Source: Actinomycetota bacterium
GTDB taxonomy: Bacteria > Actinomycetota > Actinomycetes > S36-B12
DNA length: 57,268 bases
Reading direction: 5' to 3'
Assembly (NCBI GenBank): GCA_947472655.1
Contig: CANJCG010000001.1
Coordinates: 1-57,268 of the forward strand
Shown here: in pieces, positions 43,579-52,251 of the stretch
How the letters are laid out: every line of letters starts with the position of its first letter
How positions within the stretch are numbered: position 1 is the stretch's first letter
Made by a program: the position numbers and the translations under genes
The notes under the pieces: model-generated
What the model was told of the DNA's origin: nothing
Seen by the model: the letters and a program-made list of their open reading frames with translations, nothing else
Databases searched by the model: none

Positions 43579-44283
43579 ATGCTCGTCAACGCTGCTGCCC
43601 TGGCCCCCTTCAATCAGGTCACCCCAATCACCAGCGTGCTCTTTGATTTGCACTCCACTCTCGTAGACCAAGGCGACAGCGCTTCCTGGCTGAATCTGGC
43701 CTTGGCTCGAGCCCCACATGACTTCACCGAGCCCGATCATCGAGCGCTTCTGGATTTTTTGGACCGCATCTGGGAAAACGCTCGAGTATTGGATCCGGAA
43801 AGTTCTCGAGATCTCAGTGCCGGCGCGCATGCACGGGTCTTTCACAGACTCCTTGCACAAGGACCCGCAGTTGATCCAACGCTCGCCAATGCGTTGTATG
43901 AGGTCTTACTCGATACCTGGGTGGCTTACGACGATGCCATCCCAACGCTCGCGGCACTTAAGGATGCTGGCATCAAGATTGGAATCCTGTCTAACGTCGG
44001 GGTCTCAATTCACCACGTACTCGAACGCGAAGGCCTGGCGAAATTTGCCGACGGTGTCGTGCTGTCCTGCGAAGTAGGCTCGGTGAAACCTGACCTTGCA
44101 ATCTTTGAGGCCAGCTTGGATTCAATCGGCAGCACAGCAGCCGAAACCTTGATGGTCGGCGATAGCGGTCACGATGATGTAGGTGGCACTGCGCTGGGTA
44201 TGCGCACGTTGGTCTTACCCCGAACTCGAGGTCGCAACCATGGACTTGCTGTGGTTGTCGGGCTCGTCTTAGCTTCGCGTTAA
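43579..44283 (+). CDS. HAD-superfamily hydrolase
   Basis: 234 aa from ATG 43579; the longer open frame upstream overlaps lysS. Motif I reads 'VLFDLHSTLVD', with His in place of the usual second Asp (DxH rather than DxD), motif II 'GILSNVG', lysine in 'GSVKPD', motif IV 'VGDSGHDDVGG'. The alpha-helical cap suggests a small phosphorylated or haloacid-like substrate; identity unknown. It sits alone between lysS and coaX. Confidence 0.82.
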   Translation: MLVNAAALAPFNQVTPITSVLFDLHSTLVDQGDSASWLNLALARAPHDFTEPDHRALLDFLDRIWENARVLDPESSRDLSAGAHARVFHRLLAQGPAVDPTLANALYEVLLDTWVAYDDAIPTLAALKDAGIKIGILSNVGVSIHHVLEREGLAKFADGVVLSCEVGSVKPDLAIFEASLDSIGSTAAETLMVGDSGHDDVGGTALGMRTLVLPRTRGRNHGLAVVVGLVLASR

Positions 44284-44317
44284 CGGTTGCCTCGCGCTCG
44301 CAAGTTCTTGGCAGTGA

Positions 44318-45079
44318 CTAATTCGAAGTGTTGCGTTCAAATACTAATCGCAAACCGATCAAGGTGAGATCCGGTTCGTGGTGAGTGATTGTTCGGGATT
44401 CATCAATAACAATAGAAGCTAGGCCACCAGTGGCGATAACTGCTGTTACGTGGTCAAGTTCTTCGCTTATGCGTTCGACCATTCCGTCTACCTGGCCAGC
44501 AAAGCCGTAAAGCGCTCCTGACTGCAAGGCCTCAACTGTGTTCTTTCCAATTGCTGCACGGGGACGAATTAACTCCACCTTGCGCAGCGCGGCTGCGCGT
44601 GAGGCCAACGCATCGAGTGAGATTTCAATGCCAGGTGCTAGTGCTCCACCAATAAACTCGCCCTTCGCAGAAACCACGTCAAGGTTTGTTGACGTTCCAA
44701 AATCGACGACGATGCTTGGTCCGCCGTAGAGAGCAAACGCAGCAACCGTGTTAACGATTCGATCTGTTCCTACTTCTTTTGGATTGTCTGTGAGCACGGG
44801 TACACCAGTTTTGGTTCCCGGCTCAACAATCACCGTTTCAATATTCGCAAAGTATTTGGCAAGCATGATTCGCATCTCACGGAGAACAGCCGGGACTGTG
44901 CTGCATAGTGCGATTCCTGTGATGGGTCCATGCTCTACGAGAAGTCCACGAAAAGTCAGCGCGATCTCATCTGCTGTTGACCGAGCGTCAGTTTTAATGC
45001 GCCAAGAGGCTGCTAGCTCCTCGCCATCAAAAATGCCAAGAACCGTGTTGGTGTTACCAACATCGATAGTCAGGAGCAT
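44318..45079 (-). CDS. coaX: Type III pantothenate kinase
   Basis: First step from pantothenate to coenzyme A; type III enzymes use an ASKHA fold. 253 aa: 'LLTIDVGNTNTVLGIF' at the N-terminus, 'GTDRIVN', 'IVVDFGTSTNLDVV' and 'GGALAPGIEIS'. Starts immediately after the nadC stop with no gap, AGGAG-like sequence lacking. The upstream panC in the same operon supplies its substrate. Confidence 0.96.
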   Translation of the reverse strand: MLLTIDVGNTNTVLGIFDGEELAASWRIKTDARSTADEIALTFRGLLVEHGPITGIALCSTVPAVLREMRIMLAKYFANIETVIVEPGTKTGVPVLTDNPKEVGTDRIVNTVAAFALYGGPSIVVDFGTSTNLDVVSAKGEFIGGALAPGIEISLDALASRAAALRKVELIRPRAAIGKNTVEALQSGALYGFAGQVDGMVERISEELDHVTAVIATGGLASIVIDESRTITHHEPDLTLIGLRLVFERNTSN

Positions 45080-45988
45080 TTAGTTCTCCGTCCTTAGGTC
45101 AGCGCCAATGTCGAGTACTGGCGCTGAGTGAGTCAACGCACCGACAGCAAGGTAGTCGACGCCTGTCTCGGCCACTTCACGCGCCACGTCAAAGGTCAGT
45201 CCCCCAGAGGCTTCTAGCCGGGCGCGCCCCTTGGTTCTGGTCACGGCATCGCGCATTTGCTCGGTGGTGAAATTATCGAGAAGCACCAGATCTGCGCCTG
45301 CCAACAGCACCTCGTCGAGTTGATCCATCGAGTCAACTTCTACCTCGACTGGCACTCCGGGGAATGTTTCCCGCACCAGGTTGAAGGCTTGGGTTACTCC
45401 CCCTGCGGCAAGCACATGGTTGTCCTTGACTAATGCGGCATCAGAAAGTGACATCCGATGATTCACTCCGCCGCCACACCTGACTGCGTACTTTTCAAGG
45501 GTGCGAAGGCCCGGTGTTGTTTTGCGGGTATCGCGGATTGCAGCTCCCGTTCCCGCAATTTCGTCTACCCATGTGCGCGTGGCAGTGGCAATACCACTCA
45601 GATGGCCTAGGAAATTTAATGCTGGACGCTCAGCACGGAGTAATGCATGAGTTGTTGCGCGGACAGAAATCACAACATGGCCAGCTTGAACTACATCGCC
45701 ATCATTAGCGCCAAATTCAATTTCAATATCCTCATCACCACACACTGCCATGAACACTGCGGCTGAGACTGGAACACCCGCGATTACGCCCCCGCGACGA
45801 GCACACAAATCAAGAACAGCAATCTGGTCAACTGGAACGGTAGCCATCGTGGTCACGTCTTGCCCACCATCAAGATCTTCCTCGACTGCGCGATTTATCA
45901 ACTCTTCTAGATACGTTGGATCAAGACGTGCATCGATAAGCATGCGCGAAATAGTCGGTCCAAATACTTTTGAGTTCTGCTCAGTCAT
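45080..45988 (-). CDS. nadC: Nicotinate-nucleotide pyrophosphorylase
   Basis: Quinolinate phosphoribosyltransferase of de novo NAD synthesis, 302 aa. Signature stretches: 'RDTRKTTPGLRTLEKYAV', 'GGGVNHRMSLSDA', 'LVKDNH' and 'EASGGLT'. ATG 45988 overlaps the nadB stop by 4 bases. Confidence 0.96.
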   Translation of the reverse strand: MTEQNSKVFGPTISRMLIDARLDPTYLEELINRAVEEDLDGGQDVTTMATVPVDQIAVLDLCARRGGVIAGVPVSAAVFMAVCGDEDIEIEFGANDGDVVQAGHVVISVRATTHALLRAERPALNFLGHLSGIATATRTWVDEIAGTGAAIRDTRKTTPGLRTLEKYAVRCGGGVNHRMSLSDAALVKDNHVLAAGGVTQAFNLVRETFPGVPVEVEVDSMDQLDEVLLAGADLVLLDNFTTEQMRDAVTRTKGRARLEASGGLTFDVAREVAETGVDYLAVGALTHSAPVLDIGADLRTEN

Positions 45989-47649
45989 CGTTGTCCTTCA
46001 TCTGGATACGTGACTCCAAAACGAGGCACTGTTCTCGTGCGCAATGTTCCATCACTATTGAGGTTACTGACAAGTCGAACCTGCCACTGAGCGTCTTCTC
46101 GCTCTGGAAAATCCTCACGCCAATGCGAGCCGCGAGTTTCTTCTCGCAGTGATGCGTGCCTAGTAAGGGCGGCAGCAATCGTTGTGATGTTCGTGGTTTC
46201 CCAGTCCTCCGCGATGGGATGACCCAACTCAGTGGTCGCTAATGAATTAAGTTCGGTTGCAGCCAGTGCCAGTGAATCAGAACTGCGAAGCACCCCGACA
46301 TGGTGATCCATTGTCTTTTGCACCCGACGGCGAATCTGATGCGGCAGCAATCTTTGACCTTCGCGGGAAGGCAAAATTGGTTCACGCACCACACCGAGGT
46401 TCGCCGAAATTCGCGATCCGATTCGACCAGCGAAAACTAAACCTTCAAGTAGCGAGTTCGACGCCAGCCGGTTAGCACCGTGTACCCCAGTACAAGCAAC
46501 CTCGCCACATGCGTACAGCCCAGGAATAGACGTGCGCCCAAATAGATCAGTTAAGACACCACCCGAGACGTAATGTTGCGCAGGTGAAACCGGGATGAGA
46601 TCAGTTACCGGATCTATTCCACGTGATCTGCAGGATTCAAGGATCGTTGGAAAACGTCGAACCCAAGTATCAGCACCAAGTTTTCGAGCATCTAGCCACA
46701 CATGATCAGCCTGGGTTTGTCGCATGCGTCGCATGATCGCTTTCGCTACCACATCGCGAGGAGCTAAATCTGCCATCGGATGCTCATCGATCATGAATCT
46801 GACCCCATCACTGTCGATGAGATAAGCGCCCTCGCCACGAACCGCTTCTGACACCAAAGGTTGTTGACCTTGTGCAAATGGGCCCAGCCACATCACCGTA
46901 GGGTGGAACTGCACGAACTCAAGATCAGCCACATCTGCACCCGCTCGCATGGCTAGTGCTACCCCATCGCCAGTGGATACATATGGATTCGTAGTTTGTC
47001 GAAATACTTGCCCAAAACCACCAGTAGCTAACACAATCGCGGGCGCTAACGCTGCTCCAACTCCGTCACGTTGCCCAGTGCCCATCACGTGCAGGGTTAT
47101 CCCTTGCGCTGCACCCGTTGCATCAGTGATGAGATCAAGTGCCAGAGCATTTTCAACTAATTCGATTCCTGAATCTTGAGCGATCGCTTCAACCATTGCA
47201 CGTGAAATCTCGGCACCCGTTGCATCGCCGCCTGCATGTGCGATTCGATCGCGGTGATGTCCGCCTTCTCTGGTCAGCGCGATCTCACCGTCTGCTTCAG
47301 TATCAAAGCGGGCACCTAAGGAAATTAATCCGCGAACCGCGGCAGGGCCTTCAGTAACAAGAACGCGTACGGCTTCTTCGTCACACAAACCGACGCCGGC
47401 ATCTAAAGTGTCTTCAAGGTGCTCAGCCGGTGAATCATCCTCTGCCAATGCTGCAGCGATTCCGCCCTGTGCCCAACGAGTTGAGCCTTCATTGACTTGT
47501 GCTTTGGTAACAACCAACACGGTTAATCCAGAACGGCGCAGATGTAGCGCTGTTGCTAATCCAGCGATTCCAGACCCGACAACAATGACATCGGCACGTA
47601 CAGTCCACCCCGGTTGAGCTGCAGCAAGTTGAACGGGAAGTTGAATCAT
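45985..47649 (-). CDS. nadB: L-aspartate oxidase
   Basis: FAD enzyme oxidising aspartate to iminoaspartate for NAD synthesis, 554 aa. FAD motif 'VIVVGSGIAGLATALHL', substrate/flavin region 'EGSTRWAQGGIAAAL', 'QFHPTVMW', and 'GLYACGEVACTGVHGANRL'. The C-terminal 'SHWREDFPERED' is typical. nadA is not in the window. Starts 2 bases after the panC stop. Confidence 0.96.
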   Translation of the reverse strand: MIQLPVQLAAAQPGWTVRADVIVVGSGIAGLATALHLRRSGLTVLVVTKAQVNEGSTRWAQGGIAAALAEDDSPAEHLEDTLDAGVGLCDEEAVRVLVTEGPAAVRGLISLGARFDTEADGEIALTREGGHHRDRIAHAGGDATGAEISRAMVEAIAQDSGIELVENALALDLITDATGAAQGITLHVMGTGQRDGVGAALAPAIVLATGGFGQVFRQTTNPYVSTGDGVALAMRAGADVADLEFVQFHPTVMWLGPFAQGQQPLVSEAVRGEGAYLIDSDGVRFMIDEHPMADLAPRDVVAKAIMRRMRQTQADHVWLDARKLGADTWVRRFPTILESCRSRGIDPVTDLIPVSPAQHYVSGGVLTDLFGRTSIPGLYACGEVACTGVHGANRLASNSLLEGLVFAGRIGSRISANLGVVREPILPSREGQRLLPHQIRRRVQKTMDHHVGVLRSSDSLALAATELNSLATTELGHPIAEDWETTNITTIAAALTRHASLREETRGSHWREDFPEREDAQWQVRLVSNLNSDGTLRTRTVPRFGVTYPDEGQR

Positions 47650-47651
47650 CG

Positions 47652-48509
47652 TTATGGCCCAACTTCGCAGGCAATATTGTCTATGAGTCGCGTGTTCCCT
47701 ACTCGTGCCGCGATAAGCACCCGGCCTGCGCCTTGAGTTGCTGGCCCAAGTTGTGGATTGGTGATCACCAAATAGTCAACAGCAACTTCAGAATGATCTG
47801 ACAAAATTGCGTTACCAGCTCGAACACCTGCCACAGCACCGTCATGCTTGGCGACTTCTGCCGCAGCTTGAATCGCTCGCGGAATAACAACTGCCACGGC
47901 CCGTTCTTGTTTTGACAGGAACCGATTCCTACTACTCATCGCCAAACCGTCTTCTTCTCGGACAGTGGGCACACCTATTACTTCAACAGGGAAGCGTAAC
48001 TGAGTAGCCATCGAAGTGATTAATGCGAGCTGCTGGTAATCCTTTTCTCCATAGAGCGCGTATTGCGGCGCAGTCAGATGTAAAAGTTTTCCAACAATCG
48101 TGAGCATGCCCTTGAAATGTCCTGGTCGCGCAGCGCCTTCGAGAATCTCGCCAAGAGCCCCCGGTTCAATCATTACTTGATTGCTGAGCTCGGCAAGATT
48201 CGATGACCCATACATTTCTTCTACTGAAGGCGCAAACACCACGTCTGCGCCAGCGGTACCGCTGACTTCAAGATCGTGTTCTAACGTGCGTGGATAGCGA
48301 TCAAAATCTTCACCTGCGCCAAATTGGGTTGGATTCACGAAATCTGTCACCACGACATATCCAGAACGACCAACAATCTCGCGTGCTGTTCGTATCAAGG
48401 TTGCATGACCTTCATGGAGCGCTCCCATGGTCATCACAACTGCAACGGATCGGTTATCGCCACGTGCGGCAATCAGCTCACTATGCGTCGAAGCTAAAAG
48501 TGCGCTCAC
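47652..48509 (-). CDS. panC: Pantothenate synthetase
   Basis: Joins pantoate and beta-alanine. 285 aa: 'TMGALHEGHATLIR' (HxGH ATP site), 'FVNPTQFGAGEDF', 'LYGEKDYQQLALI', 'MSSRNRFLS'. GTG 48509 overlaps the DUF2520 stop by 4 bases. No panD or panB is seen nearby. Confidence 0.96.
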   Translation of the reverse strand: MSALLASTHSELIAARGDNRSVAVVMTMGALHEGHATLIRTAREIVGRSGYVVVTDFVNPTQFGAGEDFDRYPRTLEHDLEVSGTAGADVVFAPSVEEMYGSSNLAELSNQVMIEPGALGEILEGAARPGHFKGMLTIVGKLLHLTAPQYALYGEKDYQQLALITSMATQLRFPVEVIGVPTVREEDGLAMSSRNRFLSKQERAVAVVIPRAIQAAAEVAKHDGAVAGVRAGNAILSDHSEVAVDYLVITNPQLGPATQGAGRVLIAARVGNTRLIDNIACEVGP

Positions 48510-49393
48510 TTGACTCCCTTTTCGGTGCTCAAGACATCTAACAGTGCCTCAGCAAGTGACGTCGAGAGCAAGCCGGCCGCAACGCTGCGATCAGCCGTGA
48601 CCCGCGCCATCGCCCGGTAGGCATCGGCAGCAGTGCTCGATTGCTCAGCGATCACTGCAAGATGTGTAGCAACTGTGGCTGCATCACCCCGAGCAACCGG
48701 TCCGGTAAGTGCTTGATCACCTAGCCTTAACGCGTTATCCAAGCTGGCACTCAACAGTGGAGCCAGCACTCGCTGCGGATAGTCAATTCCGGCCTGCTGT
48801 AACAACTCGGCACTCTGAGCAACAAGAGTGATTAAATAATTTGATCCAAAAGCCAAGGCAGCGTGATACAGGGCTCGCTTTTCTTCAGGAACCCAAATCG
48901 GGTCGCCGCCAATTTCAATAACTAGAGCCTCAGCTGCCGAACGCAATTCATCTGGTGCAGTCACCCCGAATGGACACTCATCCAGTCTGGTGAGATCCAT
49001 ACTCGTTCCGGTAAATGTCATCACCGGATGTATTGCCAGTGGTAGCGCCCCAAGTTTTGTTACCGGATCCATGACTTCAGTTCCATAGCGTCCACTGAGG
49101 TGTGCCCAAAACTGACCTGGTTTCACGACATTGGCTGCAGCAAGCCCCTGCAATAGCCCGGGTAAAACATCATCAGGCACTGCGACAACTACAAGGTCTG
49201 AAGCGGCAACCACTTCAGCGATATCAACGATGGGAACACCGGGAAGTAACGCCTGAGCGCGCAATTGAGAAAGATCTGAAACGGCTGAAACTGCGACGAC
49301 CACATGACCGGCGCGGTGCAAGGCAGCACCAATAACTGATCCTGCGCGACCGGTGCCAATGACGCCGACACGAAGGCGGGGAGGAGCCGTCAC
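48506..49393 (-). CDS. Rossmann-like/DUF2520 oxidoreductase
   Basis: 295 aa. N-terminal NAD(P)-binding Rossmann fold ('VGVIGTGRAGSVIGAAL', 'DLVVVAVPDDVL'), then an all-helical DUF2520 C-terminal domain resembling 6-phosphogluconate-dehydrogenase-like dimerisation domains ('LYHAALAFGSNYLITL'). The 4-base overlap with panC suggests a role in pantothenate synthesis, such as ketopantoate reduction, but this is inference. GTG 49393 lies 7 bases after TACGCT. Confidence 0.87.
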   Translation of the reverse strand: MTAPPRLRVGVIGTGRAGSVIGAALHRAGHVVVAVSAVSDLSQLRAQALLPGVPIVDIAEVVAASDLVVVAVPDDVLPGLLQGLAAANVVKPGQFWAHLSGRYGTEVMDPVTKLGALPLAIHPVMTFTGTSMDLTRLDECPFGVTAPDELRSAAEALVIEIGGDPIWVPEEKRALYHAALAFGSNYLITLVAQSAELLQQAGIDYPQRVLAPLLSASLDNALRLGDQALTGPVARGDAATVATHLAVIAEQSSTAADAYRAMARVTADRSVAAGLLSTSLAEALLDVLSTEKGVK

Positions 49394-49400
49394 AGTTAAG

Positions 49401-49421
49401 AGCGTAGAGGCTCGCTAACGT
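49401..49421. promoter_or_regulatory. Divergent promoters for the pan/nad/coaX operon and the midA-nuoD2 pair
   Basis: Minus-strand TACGCT (49406-49401) ends 7 bases before GTG 49393. Plus-strand TAACGT (49416-49421) ends 8 bases before GTG 49430. The whole gap between the genes is 36 bases. Confidence 0.55.
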
Positions 49422-49429
49422 CTTGTGCT

Positions 49430-50338
49430 GTGGCGGCTCTCAAACCTTGGATTGACGGCTGGCAAGAGGCTGCATTTGGCCCTGACGGCTTCTACCGGAA
49501 GCAACATCCCTACGACCATTTCGCCACGTCCGTATCCCAGGATGCCTTGGCCCCAGCCCTGCTGCCCTATCTCGTCAGCGCCCTAGACCACCTTGATTCG
49601 GTAACCGTGGTTGACGTGGGAGCCGGCGATGGTGATCTCGGAGTCCAACTGCATGACCTTTTGGATGAAAACCTGCGCTTACGGGTGCATTTTCTGGCCT
49701 TGGATCTTGGACTCAGACCCATCCATTTGCCGGAGTTCATCCAATGGCGCCAAGGTGACGCCCGCGAAACGATCGCCACAATCGCTGCCGGAAACATGAT
49801 CCTGATTGCTCATGAGTTCCTAGACGATCTGCCTTGTGATGTAGTTGAAGTTGATGAAGCAGGCCTGGTGCGCCTTGGCATGGTTGAAGGAAGTACGCAG
49901 GAACTCACCTTTGGTCAGGAGCTACACGCTGCAGAACATCAGCAGCACTTGCAATGGTTGGCAAACTGGTGGCCAGTGCAACGACCGCTTATGCGGGCTG
50001 AGGTTGGCAGAAGCCGGGATGAATTTTGGAACCTCGCAACCTCTCGCATAACGGCTGGTTACTCCATTGCTATCGACTACGGACACATCAAGGCCGACCG
50101 CGAACGCGGACTTTGGGATGGAGGCACGCTCACTGGCTACCGAGACTCGATGACGGTGTCCCCTACTGCAAACAATTCGGTCAATCTCACTGCACATGTT
50201 GCGATCGATGCAATCGCTGCGGCATCGGCAGGAAATCCAGTAACCCGTACCTTTCGATTAGGACCAACCCCAGATTTTTGGTGGACGGTTGCGGCCTATG
50301 GAATTGAGTTCCCGCAACCTGACAAGATGCCTACGTGA
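49430..50338 (+). CDS. MidA/NDUFAF7-type SAM-dependent methyltransferase
   Basis: 302 aa. N-terminal 'FYRKQHPYDHFATSVS', SAM motif I 'VVDVGAGDGDLG' (61-72), 'AHEFLDDLPCDVVEVDE' (128 on), 'AIDYGH', 'GTLTGYRDS' and 'NLTAHVAIDAI' all parallel MidA/NDUFAF7 (DUF185), the complex I assembly enzymes that dimethylate an arginine of the NuoD-type subunit. The following gene, overlapping by 4 bases, is a NuoD paralogue with that arginine. GTG 49430 is 8 bases after TAACGT; no Shine-Dalgarno is seen. Substrate identity is inferred from context. Confidence 0.85.
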   Translation: MAALKPWIDGWQEAAFGPDGFYRKQHPYDHFATSVSQDALAPALLPYLVSALDHLDSVTVVDVGAGDGDLGVQLHDLLDENLRLRVHFLALDLGLRPIHLPEFIQWRQGDARETIATIAAGNMILIAHEFLDDLPCDVVEVDEAGLVRLGMVEGSTQELTFGQELHAAEHQQHLQWLANWWPVQRPLMRAEVGRSRDEFWNLATSRITAGYSIAIDYGHIKADRERGLWDGGTLTGYRDSMTVSPTANNSVNLTAHVAIDAIAAASAGNPVTRTFRLGPTPDFWWTVAAYGIEFPQPDKMPT

Positions 50339-51450
50339 CTGAAGTCTTGGTAGCGATCGGCGCAGCGCGGCATATCCCCGCGGATTTGTATTTAGATCTC
50401 GGTGAACTCCATCCCACCGGCCATGGGGCTATGCAACTGGCCCTCAACGTTGATGACGGCATCATCACCGCAGCTGATCCTCGCATTGGGTTTTTGCACC
50501 GCAGTGCTGAAAAACTCTTCGAGGCTCGCGACTATCGCCAACTCATGATGCTCGCGAATAGACATGACTGGGTGAGCGCATTCAGCTCAGAGTTGTCCAT
50601 CGCACTTGTTCTAGAAGATGCGATGGGGATCCTGACCCCCGAACGAGCGACTTGGTCTCGCATGCTGCTTGCCGAGATGAATCGAGTGACCGCAAATCTG
50701 ATCATGCTGGGTGCCTCTGCTCCCGGCTTTTCTCACCTCCTAGCTAGTCGCGAAATATTTCTTGAGTTACTTGAACAACTCACAGGCTCGAGAATTCATC
50801 CGATGTTTAACCGCATTGGCGGTATCGCTACTGGCTGCGATCCGCAGTGGCTGGATTCACTATTTTCAGCGAGTCAAAATTTACAACTCGCACTTGCCAA
50901 TCTTCCAAAGCAGATACAGCAGCAGTTTGCACCACTCATCGGTGTTGGAGTTATTACTTCCGACGCAATTCATACCTACGGCTTATCCGGCACATCGGCT
51001 TGGGCTTCCGGTGTGAAGAACGACTTGCGAGTGTCAGCGCCATATCTTGCATACCAAGATGTCCAATCTCTTTTACCCACTAGGCACCACTCAGGTGACA
51101 TCACGTCAAGATTTGTGCTGATCGCCGAGCAACTCCTAGCAAGTCTGACCATCATTGATGCAGCCATTGATTGGCTTAAAGGCGCTGGAGCAGGGCCCAC
51201 CTCTGTGCAACTACCAAAGGTAGTGCGCGCACCCGAACTCACCGCATATGGCGCTATCGAGGGGCCGCTAGGCACGATGGGCGTTTTGCTGGACAGCGTC
51301 GGCGAGAAAACACCTTGGCGCTTAAAGTTACGCACCCCTTCTTTCGCAACTATTCAAAGTTTTGAAAGCATTCTGATTGGACTCCCACTTACTGCGCTCG
51401 TACCCATGCTGCAGTCGTGCGCGTTTATGGTTGGCGACGCTGATCGGTAG
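50335..51450 (+). CDS. NuoD-like protein (orphan paralogue of complex I 49-kDa subunit)
   Basis: 371 aa, NuoD fold over nearly the full length: 'ELHPTGHGAMQLAL' (cf. GPQHPSTHGVLRL), 'GFLHRSAEKL' (R56), 'FNRIGGIATGC', 'YGLSGTSAWASG', 'AIEGPLGTMGVLL', C-terminal 'MVGDADR' (cf. MGGVDR). It differs from the window's NuoD in having R56 where that has T91, W79 where it has quinone-site Y114, and no N-terminal extension. No other nuo subunit adjoins it. GTG 50335 overlaps the methyltransferase stop (GTGA). It might replace NuoD in a variant complex or act alone. Confidence 0.85.
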   Translation: MTEVLVAIGAARHIPADLYLDLGELHPTGHGAMQLALNVDDGIITAADPRIGFLHRSAEKLFEARDYRQLMMLANRHDWVSAFSSELSIALVLEDAMGILTPERATWSRMLLAEMNRVTANLIMLGASAPGFSHLLASREIFLELLEQLTGSRIHPMFNRIGGIATGCDPQWLDSLFSASQNLQLALANLPKQIQQQFAPLIGVGVITSDAIHTYGLSGTSAWASGVKNDLRVSAPYLAYQDVQSLLPTRHHSGDITSRFVLIAEQLLASLTIIDAAIDWLKGAGAGPTSVQLPKVVRAPELTAYGAIEGPLGTMGVLLDSVGEKTPWRLKLRTPSFATIQSFESILIGLPLTALVPMLQSCAFMVGDADR

Positions 51451-51484
51451 CAGCTCAAAGTTTGCGACCAATGCTCGCTAACTA

Positions 51485-51772
51485 CTAAGAGCGTTCGCGA
51501 ATATATGTTGCAAACCGAGCACGAAGGAGCGCCTCGGTCGTAGCGTCAAATTGGGTATCGCCGAACATTTCACGCACCGCGCGAACCGTCTCAATAAACG
51601 TGCCACCAACAGCTCCGAGATCGCCGCCTTCGCCTTCAATGGCAGACATGCTTGGCATATGGCCAAAGAGTTCGGTAAAAAAACCCAGATCCAGATGCTT
51701 CTCAGCAAGGTGAAAAGCTTGCTGACGCAATTGATCAAATGGGAGGTCTTCCAAGATTGGCTCAGTGCTCAT
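51485..51772 (-). CDS. Small conserved hypothetical protein
   Basis: 95 aa, acidic, no membrane segment or cysteine. Mostly helical-looking ('FDQLRQQAFHLAEKHLDLGFF', 'TFIETVRAVREMFG') with a Gly-rich centre. I do not recognise the family. ATG 51772 overlaps the DUF3180 stop by 4 bases, so it is the last gene of the fol operon; it ends 34 bases from the convergent NuoD-like gene, which makes it a candidate partner only by position. Confidence 0.7.
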   Translation of the reverse strand: MSTEPILEDLPFDQLRQQAFHLAEKHLDLGFFTELFGHMPSMSAIEGEGGDLGAVGGTFIETVRAVREMFGDTQFDATTEALLRARFATYIRERS

Positions 51773-52251
51773 GTACTGACCTTACCTAGCCCCGAATCGC
51801 TAGACGCACCGTCCGACGGCAAACGGCACAGATGCTCAAGCCACAGAGCCGCAATAACCAAGGCCAGGGCTCCAATCGCTGCTGCAACCGCGGCCCAAAG
51901 GCTCTGATTTCCTGCTTGGGTTAATCGATCAGGCAAGGTTCCAGCCGCCACGCCAGCATAAAACCCTGAAACAATCGCCCCTGTTCGCGAGGCAGCCATT
52001 GCCAATGCCGCCGTGCGTGCAGCCACGATGGGCGGCATTGGGTGTGAACCTGGTTTGCGTTGCAGCCGAGGTCGGGCCAGTAGCGCCCAGACGAAGACCG
52101 AGGCTGCAAGCAGCCACAACGTCACTGCCGCCAAAAAGGGAACAGGTAGGGCTCGACCGGATTGGCCATCCATAAACGATGCAATCGCCCAGCCAATGAC
52201 CCCTGATAGTGCAGCCAGTACGAGTAGCAGTCCAATTCGAGTGGGCTTCAT
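51769..52251 (-). CDS. DUF3180 membrane protein
   Basis: 160 aa with four hydrophobic segments (about 5-25, 35-58, 80-103, 118-140) and 'PMPPIVAARTAALAMAASRTG', the conserved cytoplasmic stretch of actinobacterial DUF3180. Function unknown; it follows folK in most actinobacteria. ATG overlaps the folK stop by 4 bases. Confidence 0.87.
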   Translation of the reverse strand: MKPTRIGLLLVLAALSGVIGWAIASFMDGQSGRALPVPFLAAVTLWLLAASVFVWALLARPRLQRKPGSHPMPPIVAARTAALAMAASRTGAIVSGFYAGVAAGTLPDRLTQAGNQSLWAAVAAAIGALALVIAALWLEHLCRLPSDGASSDSGLGKVST

